Counted from the stretch's first letter, positions 42,521-52,520 are shown. The stretch is 64,000 nt of DNA from Ruminococcaceae bacterium UBA2857 (GCA_002350705.1 DEFH01000013.1:1-64000), one strand, 5' to 3'. Notes: generated from the letters alone by a model not told the origin. Numbers and translations: made by a program.

Positions 42521-44167
42521 TTACACTTCATTCTGAATGGGTTTAAAGTTCGGAAAAAATGAAAACGCAATATTGGTACTGTGGTCGGCAATTCTTTCCA
42601 GATTGGTAAGAAGCTCCATAAACAGCGTACCTACTGCCGCATCACACTCTCCGTCACGCAGTCTTTCGATATGCCTGTCTTTAAAAAGTTCCGTTTTATC
42701 GTCTATTTTCTGTTCGGTGTCTCCGACAAGGCGGAACATTTCTCTGTCACGAGACTGTCCGTCAAAGATTTTCAGGGAATTGTCAATCACACTCGTGACA
42801 AGCTCTTTCAATTCATTGATTTCCGAAATTGCCTTTTCACTGAACACTTCGTTTTTGTCAATCTGCATATTGGCAATTTCACAGATATTCTCCGCATGGT
42901 CACCGATTCTCTCCATATCGCTCACGACATGATAGAATTTGCCGATTTTCTCACGGTCCGAATCTTCTATTGCCAATGCATTGATCTTCACCAGATAACC
43001 CGCTATCGTATGATTCAGATAGTCAATGACTTCCTCATTTTCCTCAACCTGTTCAATCTTTTTCTTGTCAAGCTCCAGCAGGGCTTCCATTGACAGGACA
43101 AAATTCTTTCTGGCAAGTCTGCCCATTCTCTGAATCTCTTTCGTGATCTGGTTGACAGCGATAGGCGGTGTTTTGAGAATTCGCTCGTCAACATACTTGA
43201 GATGACAGGCTTCCTTGTCGGTATTTTCCTCTCCCCTGATAATCAGGTAGGACAGCTTGATGATCAGACCGTTGCACGGCAGCAATATAACTGTAGAAAC
43301 AATACTGAAAATGATATGTACAAGGGATATTTGCAGAGATACATTGTCTGTCAGTCCCTCCATCCAGTTCACAAACGGTGTAAACAATGTCAGCACCGTA
43401 AACATCACGGTTCCCAGAACAACGAATATCACATAGGAAAGTGCTGTACGCTGTGCGGATTTGGTCGCACCGATGGAGGAAATAACCGAAGTCACGCACG
43501 CTCCGATATGAATACCGTACACGATATATACCGCATTCGGCAATGCCAGTGCCCCTGCCGCTCCGAGTGCCTGCAAAACACCGACAGTCGCAGAGGAACT
43601 CTGCACCACTCCGGCAAATACGGTACCGAACAGAATACCGATCAGCGGATCACTGACGGATGTAATCATGGACTGAAAAAATTCCGATGAAGCAAGCGGC
43701 TTTAAATTATCACTCATGGTTGTCATGCCGAAAAACAGGATACCAAAACCGGCGATAATCTGTCCGACATATTTGGTATTGTTCTTTTTGCTCAGGCTCA
43801 CCATAAAGGCTCCGACGCATATCAGCACCGGCATATACTGGGCAATGTTAAACGACAAAATCAAACTTGTTACTGTCGTACCGATGGTGGCACCCATGAT
43901 GACTCCCATACCTTGTGTCAGTGTCATCAGACCGGCATTGACAAAGCCCACCACCATGACGGAAACCGCTGTGGAACTCTGTATAATCGCTGTGACAACG
44001 ACACCGACCAATGCTCCGAGAAATTTGTTGGAAGTCAGCTTTTCCAGTATTACTCTCAGCTTGGCACCTGCTGCCAGCTCCAGACCGTCTCCCAACAGCT
44101 TCATGCCGTAAAGGAACAGTCCCAATCCTCCCAATGCAAGGATAATCTGTGTTGCTACGAGGGTCAT
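42521..44167 (-). CDS. Na+/phosphate cotransporter with PhoU-like domain
   Basis: A NptA/NaPi-II-type transporter with a C-terminal PhoU domain. The start is ATG 44167 with GGAGG 7 bases before; the TTG at 44173 is too close. About 548 residues: two inverted repeats with QSSTAVSVM and QSSSATVGV (the QSS signatures that line the ion path), then eight or so helices, then a ~200-residue helical PhoU region (DMERIGDHAENI and LERIADHSTNI, the metal-binding repeats). It probably takes up phosphate with sodium. Confidence 0.9.
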   Translation of the reverse strand: MTLVATQIILALGGLGLFLYGMKLLGDGLELAAGAKLRVILEKLTSNKFLGALVGVVVTAIIQSSTAVSVMVVGFVNAGLMTLTQGMGVIMGATIGTTVTSLILSFNIAQYMPVLICVGAFMVSLSKKNNTKYVGQIIAGFGILFFGMTTMSDNLKPLASSEFFQSMITSVSDPLIGILFGTVFAGVVQSSSATVGVLQALGAAGALALPNAVYIVYGIHIGACVTSVISSIGATKSAQRTALSYVIFVVLGTVMFTVLTLFTPFVNWMEGLTDNVSLQISLVHIIFSIVSTVILLPCNGLIIKLSYLIIRGEENTDKEACHLKYVDERILKTPPIAVNQITKEIQRMGRLARKNFVLSMEALLELDKKKIEQVEENEEVIDYLNHTIAGYLVKINALAIEDSDREKIGKFYHVVSDMERIGDHAENICEIANMQIDKNEVFSEKAISEINELKELVTSVIDNSLKIFDGQSRDREMFRLVGDTEQKIDDKTELFKDRHIERLRDGECDAAVGTLFMELLTNLERIADHSTNIAFSFFPNFKPIQNEV

Positions 44168-44244
44168 AAACAATCCTCCAAATCTTTTTTACTTTCTCTC
44201 TTCTATGATTGTCCTTTTCAATGATATTACAATATTCGCCATTA

Positions 44245-44282
44245 AATATTCTTTTAAAGAATATTATTATTTTTTTTTTTTT
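44245..44282 (-). other. AT-rich palindrome next to a 13-base homopolymer
   Basis: A perfect 21-base palindrome (44245-44265, 10-bp arms around a single T) is followed by T13 (44270-44282), read as A13 on the minus strand in the leader/promoter region of the Na/Pi gene. TTGACG (minus strand, 44297-44292) is a possible -35 just before the tract. Long homopolymers slip easily. Confidence 0.6.
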
Positions 44283-44322
44283 CTCACATTCCGTCAAAAT
44301 ACATTCATGACAGGATGAATTT

Positions 44323-44736
44323 TTATATTATTATACCATTGCAGTGGTCAATTTCATGCTGAATAATTTCCGCTGTAAATCCTGCATAGTGATTTCTGTG
44401 TTTTTTCATCAGCATATCATGATATTCCACTTCAATTTCCTTCCAGCGGTAAGTTTTTCTGGTTCCCGAAAGCGAAAGACATCCCTCTTCCGTTTCATAG
44501 CGTTCCTTCGAGTGAGAAAGAATTTTCGGATTCATCATTACAACAGGTATCATGCCCATCTGTACGACAATGATATTTTTATGTTCCCCGATCATATTGG
44601 CAGCCATTCCGACACATCTTTCCGTATTCGCACGGAAGGTGTCCAGCAGGTCTCCGGCAACTCCCAAATCCGCCTTGGAAGCAGGCTTGGATTTTTTCAT
44701 CAATACAACTGTATCTTTCACAATTTCCCTTATCAC
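44323..44736 (-). CDS. Peptide deformylase, divergent short form
   Basis: It removes the formyl group from new proteins' N-terminal methionine. Start: GTG at 44736 (MIREIVKDTVVLMKK), because AAGGAGG lies 11 bases upstream and the product then begins as family members do; the longer frame to 44772 runs through the ribosome site. The 137 residues have motif II EEGCLSL and motif III HEIDH, both intact. Motif I reads CVGMAANMIG rather than the G-x-G-x-A-A-x-Q-x-G of standard enzymes, so the conserved Gln is replaced by Met. The C-terminus ends only six residues after HEIDH. It is either a specialised subtype or a weak enzyme. Confidence 0.82.
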   Translation of the reverse strand: MIREIVKDTVVLMKKSKPASKADLGVAGDLLDTFRANTERCVGMAANMIGEHKNIIVVQMGMIPVVMMNPKILSHSKERYETEEGCLSLSGTRKTYRWKEIEVEYHDMLMKKHRNHYAGFTAEIIQHEIDHCNGIII

Positions 44737-44822
44737 TGTATATTTCCCCTCCTTGTGTCCCATTATCATCACTGAGGTGATATGAGATGATATTCATTCC
44801 ATGCAGTGAGAACTGCCTGTAT

Positions 44823-44864
44823 CAAAAAGACGGCTGCTGTACTCTCGAAAGCACCGCCGCCGTC
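44823..44864 (-). terminator. Terminator after radA
   Basis: GACGGC (from 44864) pairs with GCCGTC (to 44829) on the minus strand with additional imperfect pairs inside, then T5. It separates radA from the deformylase gene. Confidence 0.65.
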
Positions 44865-44898
44865 ACGAATTCCACGGACAGCACCTGTGCCTATAAAG

Positions 44899-46278
44899 TC
44901 ACCCTCCCAGTGCCGACACAGCATCCCTGATGCTGCGTACTCCGATAATTTCCATGTCACTGTCAGGCGGCAGCGTCAGTCCTTTTACATTGTGGTACGG
45001 CAAAATACATTTTTTAAAGCCGAGTCTTGCCGCCTCCGACACTCTCATTGCCGCACGGCTCACAGAACGGATTTCGCCTGTCAGTCCGACTTCGCCGAAA
45101 GCGAGAAGGTCTTCGGGAACAACCATATCTTTCAGACTGCTGACAAGTGCCAGAGCTACGGCTAAATCTGTGGCAGGTTCATCCAGCCTCAGACCGCCTA
45201 TGACATTCACATACGCATCCAGGCTCGAAAAAAAGTAGCCGCATCGTTTTTCCAGCACCGCTAAAAGCATGGACATTCTGTTATAGTCAAAGCCTGTAGA
45301 CATTCTGCGTGCATTGCCGTAGCCGGAATTTGTCACAAGCCCCTGTATTTCGGCCAAAATCGGGCGGCTTCCCTCCATGGTACACGCCACACAAGTTCCC
45401 GATACATTCTTCGGTCTGCCTGACAGGAGCATTAACGAGGGATTTTCCACCTCACTCAAGCCGGTATCTCCCATCTGAAAGACACCGATTTCATTGGTGG
45501 AACCGTATCTGTTTTTGACGGCTCTCAGAATTCTGTAAGACATCTGCTTGTCACCCTCAAAATACAGCACCGCATCCACAATATGCTCCAGTACTTTCGG
45601 ACCGGCAATCGCACCGTCTTTATTGACGTGTCCCACGATAATACACGGTATATCCAATGATTTCGCTGTTCTCATGAGAATATTGGTACATTCTCTCACC
45701 TGTGTGACACTGCCCGGAGAAGAACTCAATTCCTTGTCGTTCATGGTCTGTATGGAGTCTATCATCACCAAATCCGGTTTTTCTGTCTGTATCTGATCGG
45801 CAACGATTTCCACATCCGTTTCCGTCATGATCAACAGATTTTCACAGCTCACGCCTAATCTTGACGCTCTGAGCTTGATTTGTCTTTTGGATTCTTCCCC
45901 CGAAATATACAGGATTTTCAGAATTTTCCCCAGATGACTGCATATCTGCAACAGAATCGTTGACTTTCCGATACCCGGATCACCGCCCAAAAGTACCAGT
46001 GAGCCTTTGACAATTCCCCCTCCGAGAACCCTGTCCAATTCTTTGGAGCCTGTATAATAGCGTTCCTCATCCTCCGTGGAAATTTCCGTAATTTTCACCG
46101 GCAAAGAGGAAGCTTTTCTTCTTTGCTGAGGTGCCGGCAGACCCGATTTTGATGTCTCACGGATTTCTTCATTAAGTGTGTTCCACTCTCCGCATCCCGG
46201 ACATTTGCCGTACCATTTGCCGCACTCATAGCCGCACTGTGAGCAGACAAACAGACTTTTTGTTTTTGTATTTGCCAT
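44899..46278 (-). CDS. radA: DNA repair protein RadA
   Basis: A RecA-like ATPase/helicase that helps branch migration in recombination. The 459 residues have an N-terminal zinc finger (C12, C15, C26, C29), Walker A GGDPGIGKST, the RadA motif KNRYGSTNEIG (the usual KNRFG with Tyr for Phe) and a C-terminal Lon-protease-like domain (about 350-455). It follows the amidase gene by 15 bases. Confidence 0.95.
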   Translation of the reverse strand: MANTKTKSLFVCSQCGYECGKWYGKCPGCGEWNTLNEEIRETSKSGLPAPQQRRKASSLPVKITEISTEDEERYYTGSKELDRVLGGGIVKGSLVLLGGDPGIGKSTILLQICSHLGKILKILYISGEESKRQIKLRASRLGVSCENLLIMTETDVEIVADQIQTEKPDLVMIDSIQTMNDKELSSSPGSVTQVRECTNILMRTAKSLDIPCIIVGHVNKDGAIAGPKVLEHIVDAVLYFEGDKQMSYRILRAVKNRYGSTNEIGVFQMGDTGLSEVENPSLMLLSGRPKNVSGTCVACTMEGSRPILAEIQGLVTNSGYGNARRMSTGFDYNRMSMLLAVLEKRCGYFFSSLDAYVNVIGGLRLDEPATDLAVALALVSSLKDMVVPEDLLAFGEVGLTGEIRSVSRAAMRVSEAARLGFKKCILPYHNVKGLTLPPDSDMEIIGVRSIRDAVSALGG

Positions 46279-46293
46279 TGTTTCGTCTTCCTT

Positions 46294-47022
46294 TTACGTA
46301 TTTTGAACAGAACAACGATTTGTATAGCCCATGATTCCGCCGCATATGGCAAATGCCATTTTTTGCTGATAATCCTTGTCAGACAGTTTTTTGGCCTCTT
46401 CCTCATTCGACAGAAAACCGCACTCTACAATGACCGCAGGCACCTGTGCCTGATCCAGAATATAAATATTGCTGTCGGCAGGCTTTAATTCCCGTTTGTT
46501 GTCGGGCTGTAAAAGACCTGTTACGGATTTTCTGAGTTCGTCTGCCAGAACCGCACTTTTGGGATTATTTTTGGAATAAAACATTTGCGTGCCGAAATAC
46601 TGACTCTGTTCAAACTTATTCTGATGGATACTGACCAGAATCTGATTTTTGCTGTTATTAATAATTTTCGTTCTGTTCTTTAAATCAGACACTTTCTTTT
46701 CCCTTGTTGTTGACGCAGAGCTGTCAAATATCGAAATATCCGTATCTCTTGTCATCACGACCTGATAGCCGCCTGCCGTCAGCATATCCCGAAGCATTAA
46801 TGCAATGCTCAGATTAATATCCTTTTCCAACAGACCATTGGCAACTGCTCCGCTGTCCTCTCCGCCATGTCCCGCATCAATGACCACCACCGGCAATGTA
46901 ACATTTTCTGCCGAAACACGGACACTTTCACCATCCCCGAACGCTGTATACAGCAGTCCTCCGAACAAAAAAACGCACAGCAGTGTTGCCGAACAACAAA
47001 GATATACTTTCAATTTTTCCAC
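46294..47022 (-). CDS. N-acetylmuramoyl-L-alanine amidase (CwlD-like)
   Basis: A zinc amidase of the Amidase_3 family cutting the MurNAc-Ala bond. The 242 residues include an N-terminal membrane anchor or uncleaved signal (about 6-28) and the catalytic domain: DAGHGGEDSG (His, Glu), SIHQN (His) and VECGFLSNEEE (Glu). Its size and domain set match CwlD, the sporulation amidase for muramic-lactam formation in cortex, but another surface amidase is possible. The presence of YunB in this window supports a sporulating host. It is read into radA. Confidence 0.88.
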   Translation of the reverse strand: MEKLKVYLCCSATLLCVFLFGGLLYTAFGDGESVRVSAENVTLPVVVIDAGHGGEDSGAVANGLLEKDINLSIALMLRDMLTAGGYQVVMTRDTDISIFDSSASTTREKKVSDLKNRTKIINNSKNQILVSIHQNKFEQSQYFGTQMFYSKNNPKSAVLADELRKSVTGLLQPDNKRELKPADSNIYILDQAQVPAVIVECGFLSNEEEAKKLSDKDYQQKMAFAICGGIMGYTNRCSVQNT

Positions 47023-47079
47023 AGTATTACCACCTCTTCATATTATATGAAGCAGCGATTCAAATCATCACTCCAATGG

Positions 47080-47102
47080 AAAAAGCGGTCTTTTCTGACC
47101 GC
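47080..47102 (-). terminator. Terminator after the coiled-coil protein gene
   Basis: GCGGTC and GACCGC (47085-47090 with 47097-47102) form a 6-bp stem, followed on the minus strand by TTTTTCC. Confidence 0.7.
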
Positions 47103-47136
47103 ATTTTGTATGATAGCATATAATATGGGGAAAATT

Positions 47137-47853
47137 TTACTCTTCTTCATCCACAGGCTTTTCCGTTATAAGATTCAGCGGATATTCAATCACAGGAACA
47201 CTGCCCGAAGAAAATGTCATTTCCTGTAAATCAAGCGGAAGGGAATTTTTGATATAAAATTCTTCCCGTATTTTTTGCAGTTTATCCAGATTTTGACAAA
47301 GACGCATATACACATTATCAAGTCTGTCATCCAGTGTCAGTGTACCGATTTTGATGTCACGTCTGAGATACGTCAAATCCTCACGGAAAAGATTGATTTC
47401 TTTTTCAATGTTATCAATCAGCATAACAGTGTCCATAGCCTTTTCCTGTGCCTCGTCAACGACGGAATGTGCTTTGATTTCGGCATCCATCTTGATTTTA
47501 ATCAGGCTTTCCTGCAGTTCATCGTAACGCTTTGCCTTGATTGTCAGGGTATCCACCTGTTCCTGAAGCTGACGTTTTTCCTGCAATCTCAAAGTAAGCT
47601 CTTTCTGATAGGCTTCCACATCATTGTCACGCTGTCCCTGAGCCTCTGCCAGACGCATTTGCGTTTCCTGCAAAGACTGATACAAAGCGTTTCTTGATGC
47701 CGTCATTTCAATCAAAGCGATATTTTTATCTGTTGCCTCGAGTTTTGCCTCATCAAGCTTTCTTTCCAGAAATTCAATTTGTTCTTGGGGTGTGAGTTTA
47801 TGCTTCACACTGGGAGAGAGCTCCGAATGGTGTAGTGTTTTGTTGTCAGACAT
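47137..47853 (-). CDS. Coiled-coil protein, DivIVA-like
   Basis: About 238 residues. The N-terminus is a short polar stretch; residues ~25-180 are almost continuous coiled coil (EQIEFLERKLDEAKLEATDK, then LQEKRQLQEQVDTLTIKAKR), and SVVDEAQEKAMDTVMLIDNI has the alanine/glutamate pattern of DivIVA-type proteins. The C-terminal end is Pro/acidic. A role in cell division or polarity is plausible but not shown. The second ATG (47853) has the better spacing from AGAGGTG; the first is at 47859. Confidence 0.6.
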   Translation of the reverse strand: MSDNKTLHHSELSPSVKHKLTPQEQIEFLERKLDEAKLEATDKNIALIEMTASRNALYQSLQETQMRLAEAQGQRDNDVEAYQKELTLRLQEKRQLQEQVDTLTIKAKRYDELQESLIKIKMDAEIKAHSVVDEAQEKAMDTVMLIDNIEKEINLFREDLTYLRRDIKIGTLTLDDRLDNVYMRLCQNLDKLQKIREEFYIKNSLPLDLQEMTFSSGSVPVIEYPLNLITEKPVDEEE

Positions 47854-47941
47854 TGTCATGCACCTCTTTCATAACTAAGAGCATTATAACACAATTCCAT
47901 CGTATAAATCAACAATTTTTATACAAAATTGTCAATTTATT

Positions 47942-49879
47942 TCAAATTCTTTTGAAATTTTTTTCAATTTCCCGTTTGGACATAAAGAAATAAATCGGTC
48001 TGCCGTGGGGACAGTAGCGGACAGAGGGATTTTCTTCCAACATGACTGCAAGACGAATCAATTCATCCGGCTGATTGATATTGCCTGCTTTGATGGCGGC
48101 ACGACAGGCTGTATTCTGATAAATCCACTCCATTTTTTCCGAAAGAATCACTTTCTGATGTTTTTGCAGATAGTCTGCCATTTCCAGAAAGGCTTCCGTA
48201 ATATCCAGTTTTTCAAGCAAAAGCGGTGCGGAACGTATCAGAATGGTACCGCTGCCAAAAGAATCCACTTCAAAGCCTGCCTGCATCAGCAAATCTTTAT
48301 TTTCCAGAACCGTCTGACACTCTGTTTGATCCAGTGTGACGGTAACAGGCTCCAGCAACATCTGGGGAGCAGTAGACGGATGTTGTTTTTTGAGTTGTTC
48401 ATAGAGAAGTCTTTCATGAGCAGCGTGTTTGTCTATAAACATAATCCTGTCTTCATCATATTCCAGAATGATATATGTGCGGAATATCTCTCCGATATAT
48501 TTAAACGGAGATTTCGGTTCCTGTTCGGGCAAAGGCTGTTCCATTTGCTGTGTAAAATCAATTTCTTCATTGGTATTGATTTGAAAATCTTCCGGTTTCG
48601 GGGAAGATTGACGCTCGGCAAGATTCACTGTCTTGATTTCGGAAATGTCATCGGACGGCAAAAAGGATGTTTTCGGCAAAAGAAGTTCCTCTGTATCAAA
48701 GCTGCTTGTTTCGGGAACAAAAATATTATGTATTTCTGTGTCGTCTTCTGTAGGCAAGCGGAGCGGCACAACAGGGGGGGAAGGCTCTTCCGATATTTCG
48801 AGTACTTTCGGCTGTGACAATGTTTCCGGAATTGCGGATATTTCCGGCTTAAAAAGCATTTCTTTTGCTTCGGGAACGTTGCGGGTATCATAGCTTGTCA
48901 CAGCAGATTTCACGCCATAATAAACACAATCATAGATTGGCTTTTCATTGACAAAACGGATTTCCAGTTTGGCAGGGTGGACATTGACGTCCAGACTCGA
49001 ACAATCCAGTTCGATATTCATCACACAAGCCGGAAATTTTCCTGCCATGATACATCCGCTGTATGCCTGTTCCAAAGCAGCCGCAGCCGTTTTTGTTTTG
49101 ACATATCTTCCGTTGACGAAAAATATCTGCATACTTCTGCTGGCTCTGTTGGCACTGACAGGCTTGCTGACATAGCCGTTCATCCTGACGTTGTTGAAGT
49201 CATAGGAAACAGGCAGCAGACCTGAAGCAAACTGTTTCCCGAATACCTGTAGAATAGCGGTATCCAGTTTGCCGTTGCCGGACGTTTTCATCACCTGTTT
49301 TCCGTCACGCAGCAGCGTAAAACTGATTTCAGGATGTGACAGGGCGATTCTGTCCATCAGAGAGGCAATATTGTTGGACTCTGCCACATCTTTTTTCAGA
49401 AATTTCATACGGGCGGGCACATTGTAAAACAAATCTCTCACAACGAACGTAGTTCCCTGAGGACAGCCTGCCGGTTCAAAACGCTTTTCCTCACCGCCCT
49501 CTATGGTATAGCGTGTTCCCTCGTTTTCCTCTGTATTCTTTGTCAGAATGTCCACTTTGGACACCGCACAGATAGAGGCAAGTGCTTCACCGCGAAAGCC
49601 CAGTGTCATAATTTTGTCCAGATCGTCCTGTTCCGATATTTTACTGGTTGCGTGACGGAGAAATGCATTTTTGATATCTTCACGATGAATTCCGACACCG
49701 TTATCCGTCACACGCATGAATGTCACCCCGCCGTTTTGTATTTCAACGGTGATATTGTCTGCACCGGCATCAATGGAATTTTCCACCAATTCCTTGATGA
49801 CAGAACCCGGTCTTTCAATGACTTCACCTGCCGCAATGAGTTCGGCTACCTGTTTGGAAAGAACATTGATTACTCCCAT
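47942..49879 (-). CDS. mutL: DNA mismatch repair protein MutL
   Basis: MutL links MutS mismatch recognition to strand cutting. The 645 residues have a GHKL ATPase N-terminus (ELVENSIDAGADNI, DNGVGI, GFRGEAL) and a C-terminal endonuclease-type domain with DKHAAHERLLYE (the DQHA(x)2E(x)4E motif with Lys for Gln) and the CPHGRP motif. So it is the endonuclease form, as in Gram-positive bacteria without MutH. It is 11 bases behind mutS. Confidence 0.97.
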   Translation of the reverse strand: MGVINVLSKQVAELIAAGEVIERPGSVIKELVENSIDAGADNITVEIQNGGVTFMRVTDNGVGIHREDIKNAFLRHATSKISEQDDLDKIMTLGFRGEALASICAVSKVDILTKNTEENEGTRYTIEGGEEKRFEPAGCPQGTTFVVRDLFYNVPARMKFLKKDVAESNNIASLMDRIALSHPEISFTLLRDGKQVMKTSGNGKLDTAILQVFGKQFASGLLPVSYDFNNVRMNGYVSKPVSANRASRSMQIFFVNGRYVKTKTAAAALEQAYSGCIMAGKFPACVMNIELDCSSLDVNVHPAKLEIRFVNEKPIYDCVYYGVKSAVTSYDTRNVPEAKEMLFKPEISAIPETLSQPKVLEISEEPSPPVVPLRLPTEDDTEIHNIFVPETSSFDTEELLLPKTSFLPSDDISEIKTVNLAERQSSPKPEDFQINTNEEIDFTQQMEQPLPEQEPKSPFKYIGEIFRTYIILEYDEDRIMFIDKHAAHERLLYEQLKKQHPSTAPQMLLEPVTVTLDQTECQTVLENKDLLMQAGFEVDSFGSGTILIRSAPLLLEKLDITEAFLEMADYLQKHQKVILSEKMEWIYQNTACRAAIKAGNINQPDELIRLAVMLEENPSVRYCPHGRPIYFFMSKREIEKNFKRI

Positions 49880-49890
49880 TTTTCGCTCCT

Positions 49891-52488
49891 TTATTTCACA
49901 AGCTTGACAAGCTCAAACAAAATATTCATGGATTCCATTGGCGTAACAGTATTGATGTCAATACTTTTCAAACGCTTTTCCACAGCTGTTTCTTCGGGAA
50001 TGAATGTTAATTGCGGAGTTTCCTCCTGTTTTTTGGGCTTGCGTTTTTGTTTCGGCTGACCGCTTTCCAGTTCTGCCAGAATTTTTTTGGCTCTCTCTAT
50101 CACACTGTCGGGAAGTCCTGCCAACTTTGCCACCTCTACGCCATAGCTTTCGTCTGCCGCTCCGGGAATGATTCTCCGTAAAAATGTAATATCATCCCCC
50201 CGCTTGACAGCGGCAATATTATAATTTTTCACACCCTTGACAGTACTTTCCAGAATGGTTAATTCATGGTAATGTGTTGCAAACAATGTCTTGGCACCGA
50301 GGGTTTTCCTGTCTGCGACAAATTCCAAAACGGCTCTTGCGATACTCATGCCGTCAAAAGTAGAGGTACCTCTGCCGATTTCGTCCAGTATCAGCAGACT
50401 GTTTTTTGTGGCATTTTTCAGGATATAGGCAACTTCATTCATTTCCACCATGAAAGTAGACTGGCCTGTTGCCAGATCATCAGATGCACCGATTCTTGTG
50501 AAAATGCTGTCCACAATGGAAATCTGTGCCGACTTTGCCGGCACATAAGAACCCATCTGTGCCATCAGCACTATCAAAGCAATCTGCCGCATATATGTTG
50601 ATTTACCTGCCATATTCGGTCCTGTGACAATGGCGACTCTGTTGTCACCGTTATCTAAAAATACATCATTCGGCACAAATGTCGTTTCACCTGTGATTCT
50701 CTCGACAACAGGGTGACGGCTGTCTGTCAATTTGATGATACCGTCTGCCGTGAGTGTCGGACAGCAATAGTTATTTTCAAATGCCGCCTGTGCCAGTGAC
50801 GCTGTGACATCCAGTGTTGCCACGGCATTAGCCGTTCGGTTGATTCTTTCCAGAGAATCCGCCACTGTCTTGCGGATATGGTCAAATATTGCATACTCCA
50901 GCTCACAGGAGCGGTCTTTCGCTCCCAAAATTCTCTGTTCGAGTTCCTTTAACTCCTGTGTAATGAATCTTTCACCGCCGACCAGTGTCTGCTTGCGGAT
51001 ATAGGTTTCGGGCACAAGATTTTTATAGGAATTCGACACCTCAATATAATAGCCGAATACACGGTTATAACCGATTTTCAGCTTGGGGATGCCTGTTTTT
51101 TCCCGTTCTCTGGCTTCAATGCCTGCCATCACGGAAGAACTGTGATTCATGTCATAACGAATCTCATCCAACTCTTTATGACAGCCCTCTTTGATAATGC
51201 CGCCCTCTTTGACAGTGAAAGGCGGATCTTCTACAATCGCTTCATCTATAAGTCTGCATATATCTTCCAGATTATCCAAATCAAGATACATACTTTTTAT
51301 CAGACTGCTTTGGGCATCTTTGACCGTAGCTTTGACTTCGGGAAGTTTTTTCATGGCATTGCACAAAGAACGCAATTCTCTGGCGTTTGCCGAACCGTAA
51401 ACCACTCTTGTCATGGTTCGCTGAATATCGCTGATACCTGAAAGGGCATCTCTCAGATCCATCCGCATCATGACATTCTCAACCAGTTCCGTGACACCGT
51501 TCTGTCTTTTGACAATCTGTGCCATATTGACAAGCGGTTTTTCGATATAGCTTCTGATGAGACGCTTTCCCATAGAAGTTCTGGTTTTGTCAAGAACTGC
51601 CAGCAGACTTGCCGCCTTGTTTTTGGAATTGAGAGGTTCCGTCAGTTCCAGATTGCGTCTTGTATTATAATCAATGTGCAGATACTGATTTTCCTTGTAC
51701 AGCTCAATGTGACTGATTCTTTCCAGACCGTTCATTTGTGTGCGTTTCAGATAAGAGAGCAACGCTCCCAGTGCCGAAACCGTCTGACACCACTCCGCAA
51801 GACCAAGCTCTGACAGATTGTTTTTGTGAAACTGCTTTAAAATGGCATTTTCAGAATCCGCAAAGGAAAATTCCTCATCATCCGGCATACTCACACTGGC
51901 AGATAATTTATCTTTGATAAAGGCGGACAATGTTTTGAATCTGACGGCATCTCCGCCAATCAGGATTTCTCTGGGAGAAAATTTCAGCAGTTCGTCCTTG
52001 ATTCTGCCCTCCTGACCGTCACCGTCAACAAGCGTTGCGTACAGTTCGCCTGTAGAAATATCACAGAAGGACAAACCTGTTTTTTCTTTTTGCGTGAACA
52101 CCGTACAGATGAAATTATTACTGCTTTCGTCAAGCATACTTGATTCCATGACAGTACCCGGTGTGACAATCCGCACGATTTCACGTCTGACAAGTCCTTT
52201 TGCCTGAGAAGGATCTTCCGTCTGCTCGCAGATGGCTACTTTATAGCCTTTTTCGACTAACTTTGCAATATAGCCCTCCACACTGTGATACGGTACTCCG
52301 CACATGGGGGCTCTTTCATCAAGTCCGCACTCTTTGCCTGTAAGAGTCAGTTCCAGTTCCTGTGAAACAAGCTTTGCATCATCAAAGAACATTTCATAGA
52401 AATCGCCTACTCTGAAAAACACAAGCGTATCTTTATTTTTTTTCTTTACTTCCAGATATTGCACCATTAAAGGTGAAAGACCTGCCAT
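49891..52488 (-). CDS. mutS: DNA mismatch repair protein MutS
   Basis: MutS recognises base mismatches. The 865 residues start with the mismatch-binding domain (Phe-x-Glu in VGDFYEMFFDDA), then connector, core and clamp, and the ATPase domain with Walker A GPNMAGKST, DEIGRGTSTFDG and a C-terminal helix-turn-helix. Length is normal. It follows ylbF by about 32 bases and is read with mutL. Confidence 0.97.
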   Translation of the reverse strand: MAGLSPLMVQYLEVKKKNKDTLVFFRVGDFYEMFFDDAKLVSQELELTLTGKECGLDERAPMCGVPYHSVEGYIAKLVEKGYKVAICEQTEDPSQAKGLVRREIVRIVTPGTVMESSMLDESSNNFICTVFTQKEKTGLSFCDISTGELYATLVDGDGQEGRIKDELLKFSPREILIGGDAVRFKTLSAFIKDKLSASVSMPDDEEFSFADSENAILKQFHKNNLSELGLAEWCQTVSALGALLSYLKRTQMNGLERISHIELYKENQYLHIDYNTRRNLELTEPLNSKNKAASLLAVLDKTRTSMGKRLIRSYIEKPLVNMAQIVKRQNGVTELVENVMMRMDLRDALSGISDIQRTMTRVVYGSANARELRSLCNAMKKLPEVKATVKDAQSSLIKSMYLDLDNLEDICRLIDEAIVEDPPFTVKEGGIIKEGCHKELDEIRYDMNHSSSVMAGIEAREREKTGIPKLKIGYNRVFGYYIEVSNSYKNLVPETYIRKQTLVGGERFITQELKELEQRILGAKDRSCELEYAIFDHIRKTVADSLERINRTANAVATLDVTASLAQAAFENNYCCPTLTADGIIKLTDSRHPVVERITGETTFVPNDVFLDNGDNRVAIVTGPNMAGKSTYMRQIALIVLMAQMGSYVPAKSAQISIVDSIFTRIGASDDLATGQSTFMVEMNEVAYILKNATKNSLLILDEIGRGTSTFDGMSIARAVLEFVADRKTLGAKTLFATHYHELTILESTVKGVKNYNIAAVKRGDDITFLRRIIPGAADESYGVEVAKLAGLPDSVIERAKKILAELESGQPKQKRKPKKQEETPQLTFIPEETAVEKRLKSIDINTVTPMESMNILFELVKLVK

Positions 52489-52520
52489 AATCTTTTTGCT
52501 CCTCTGCTTTCAAATTCCTG

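Noticed and set aside
44769..44960. Small ORF (63 residues) overlapping the radA 3' end
   Set aside because: No ribosome site, out of frame with radA, and it covers the radA terminator hairpin.
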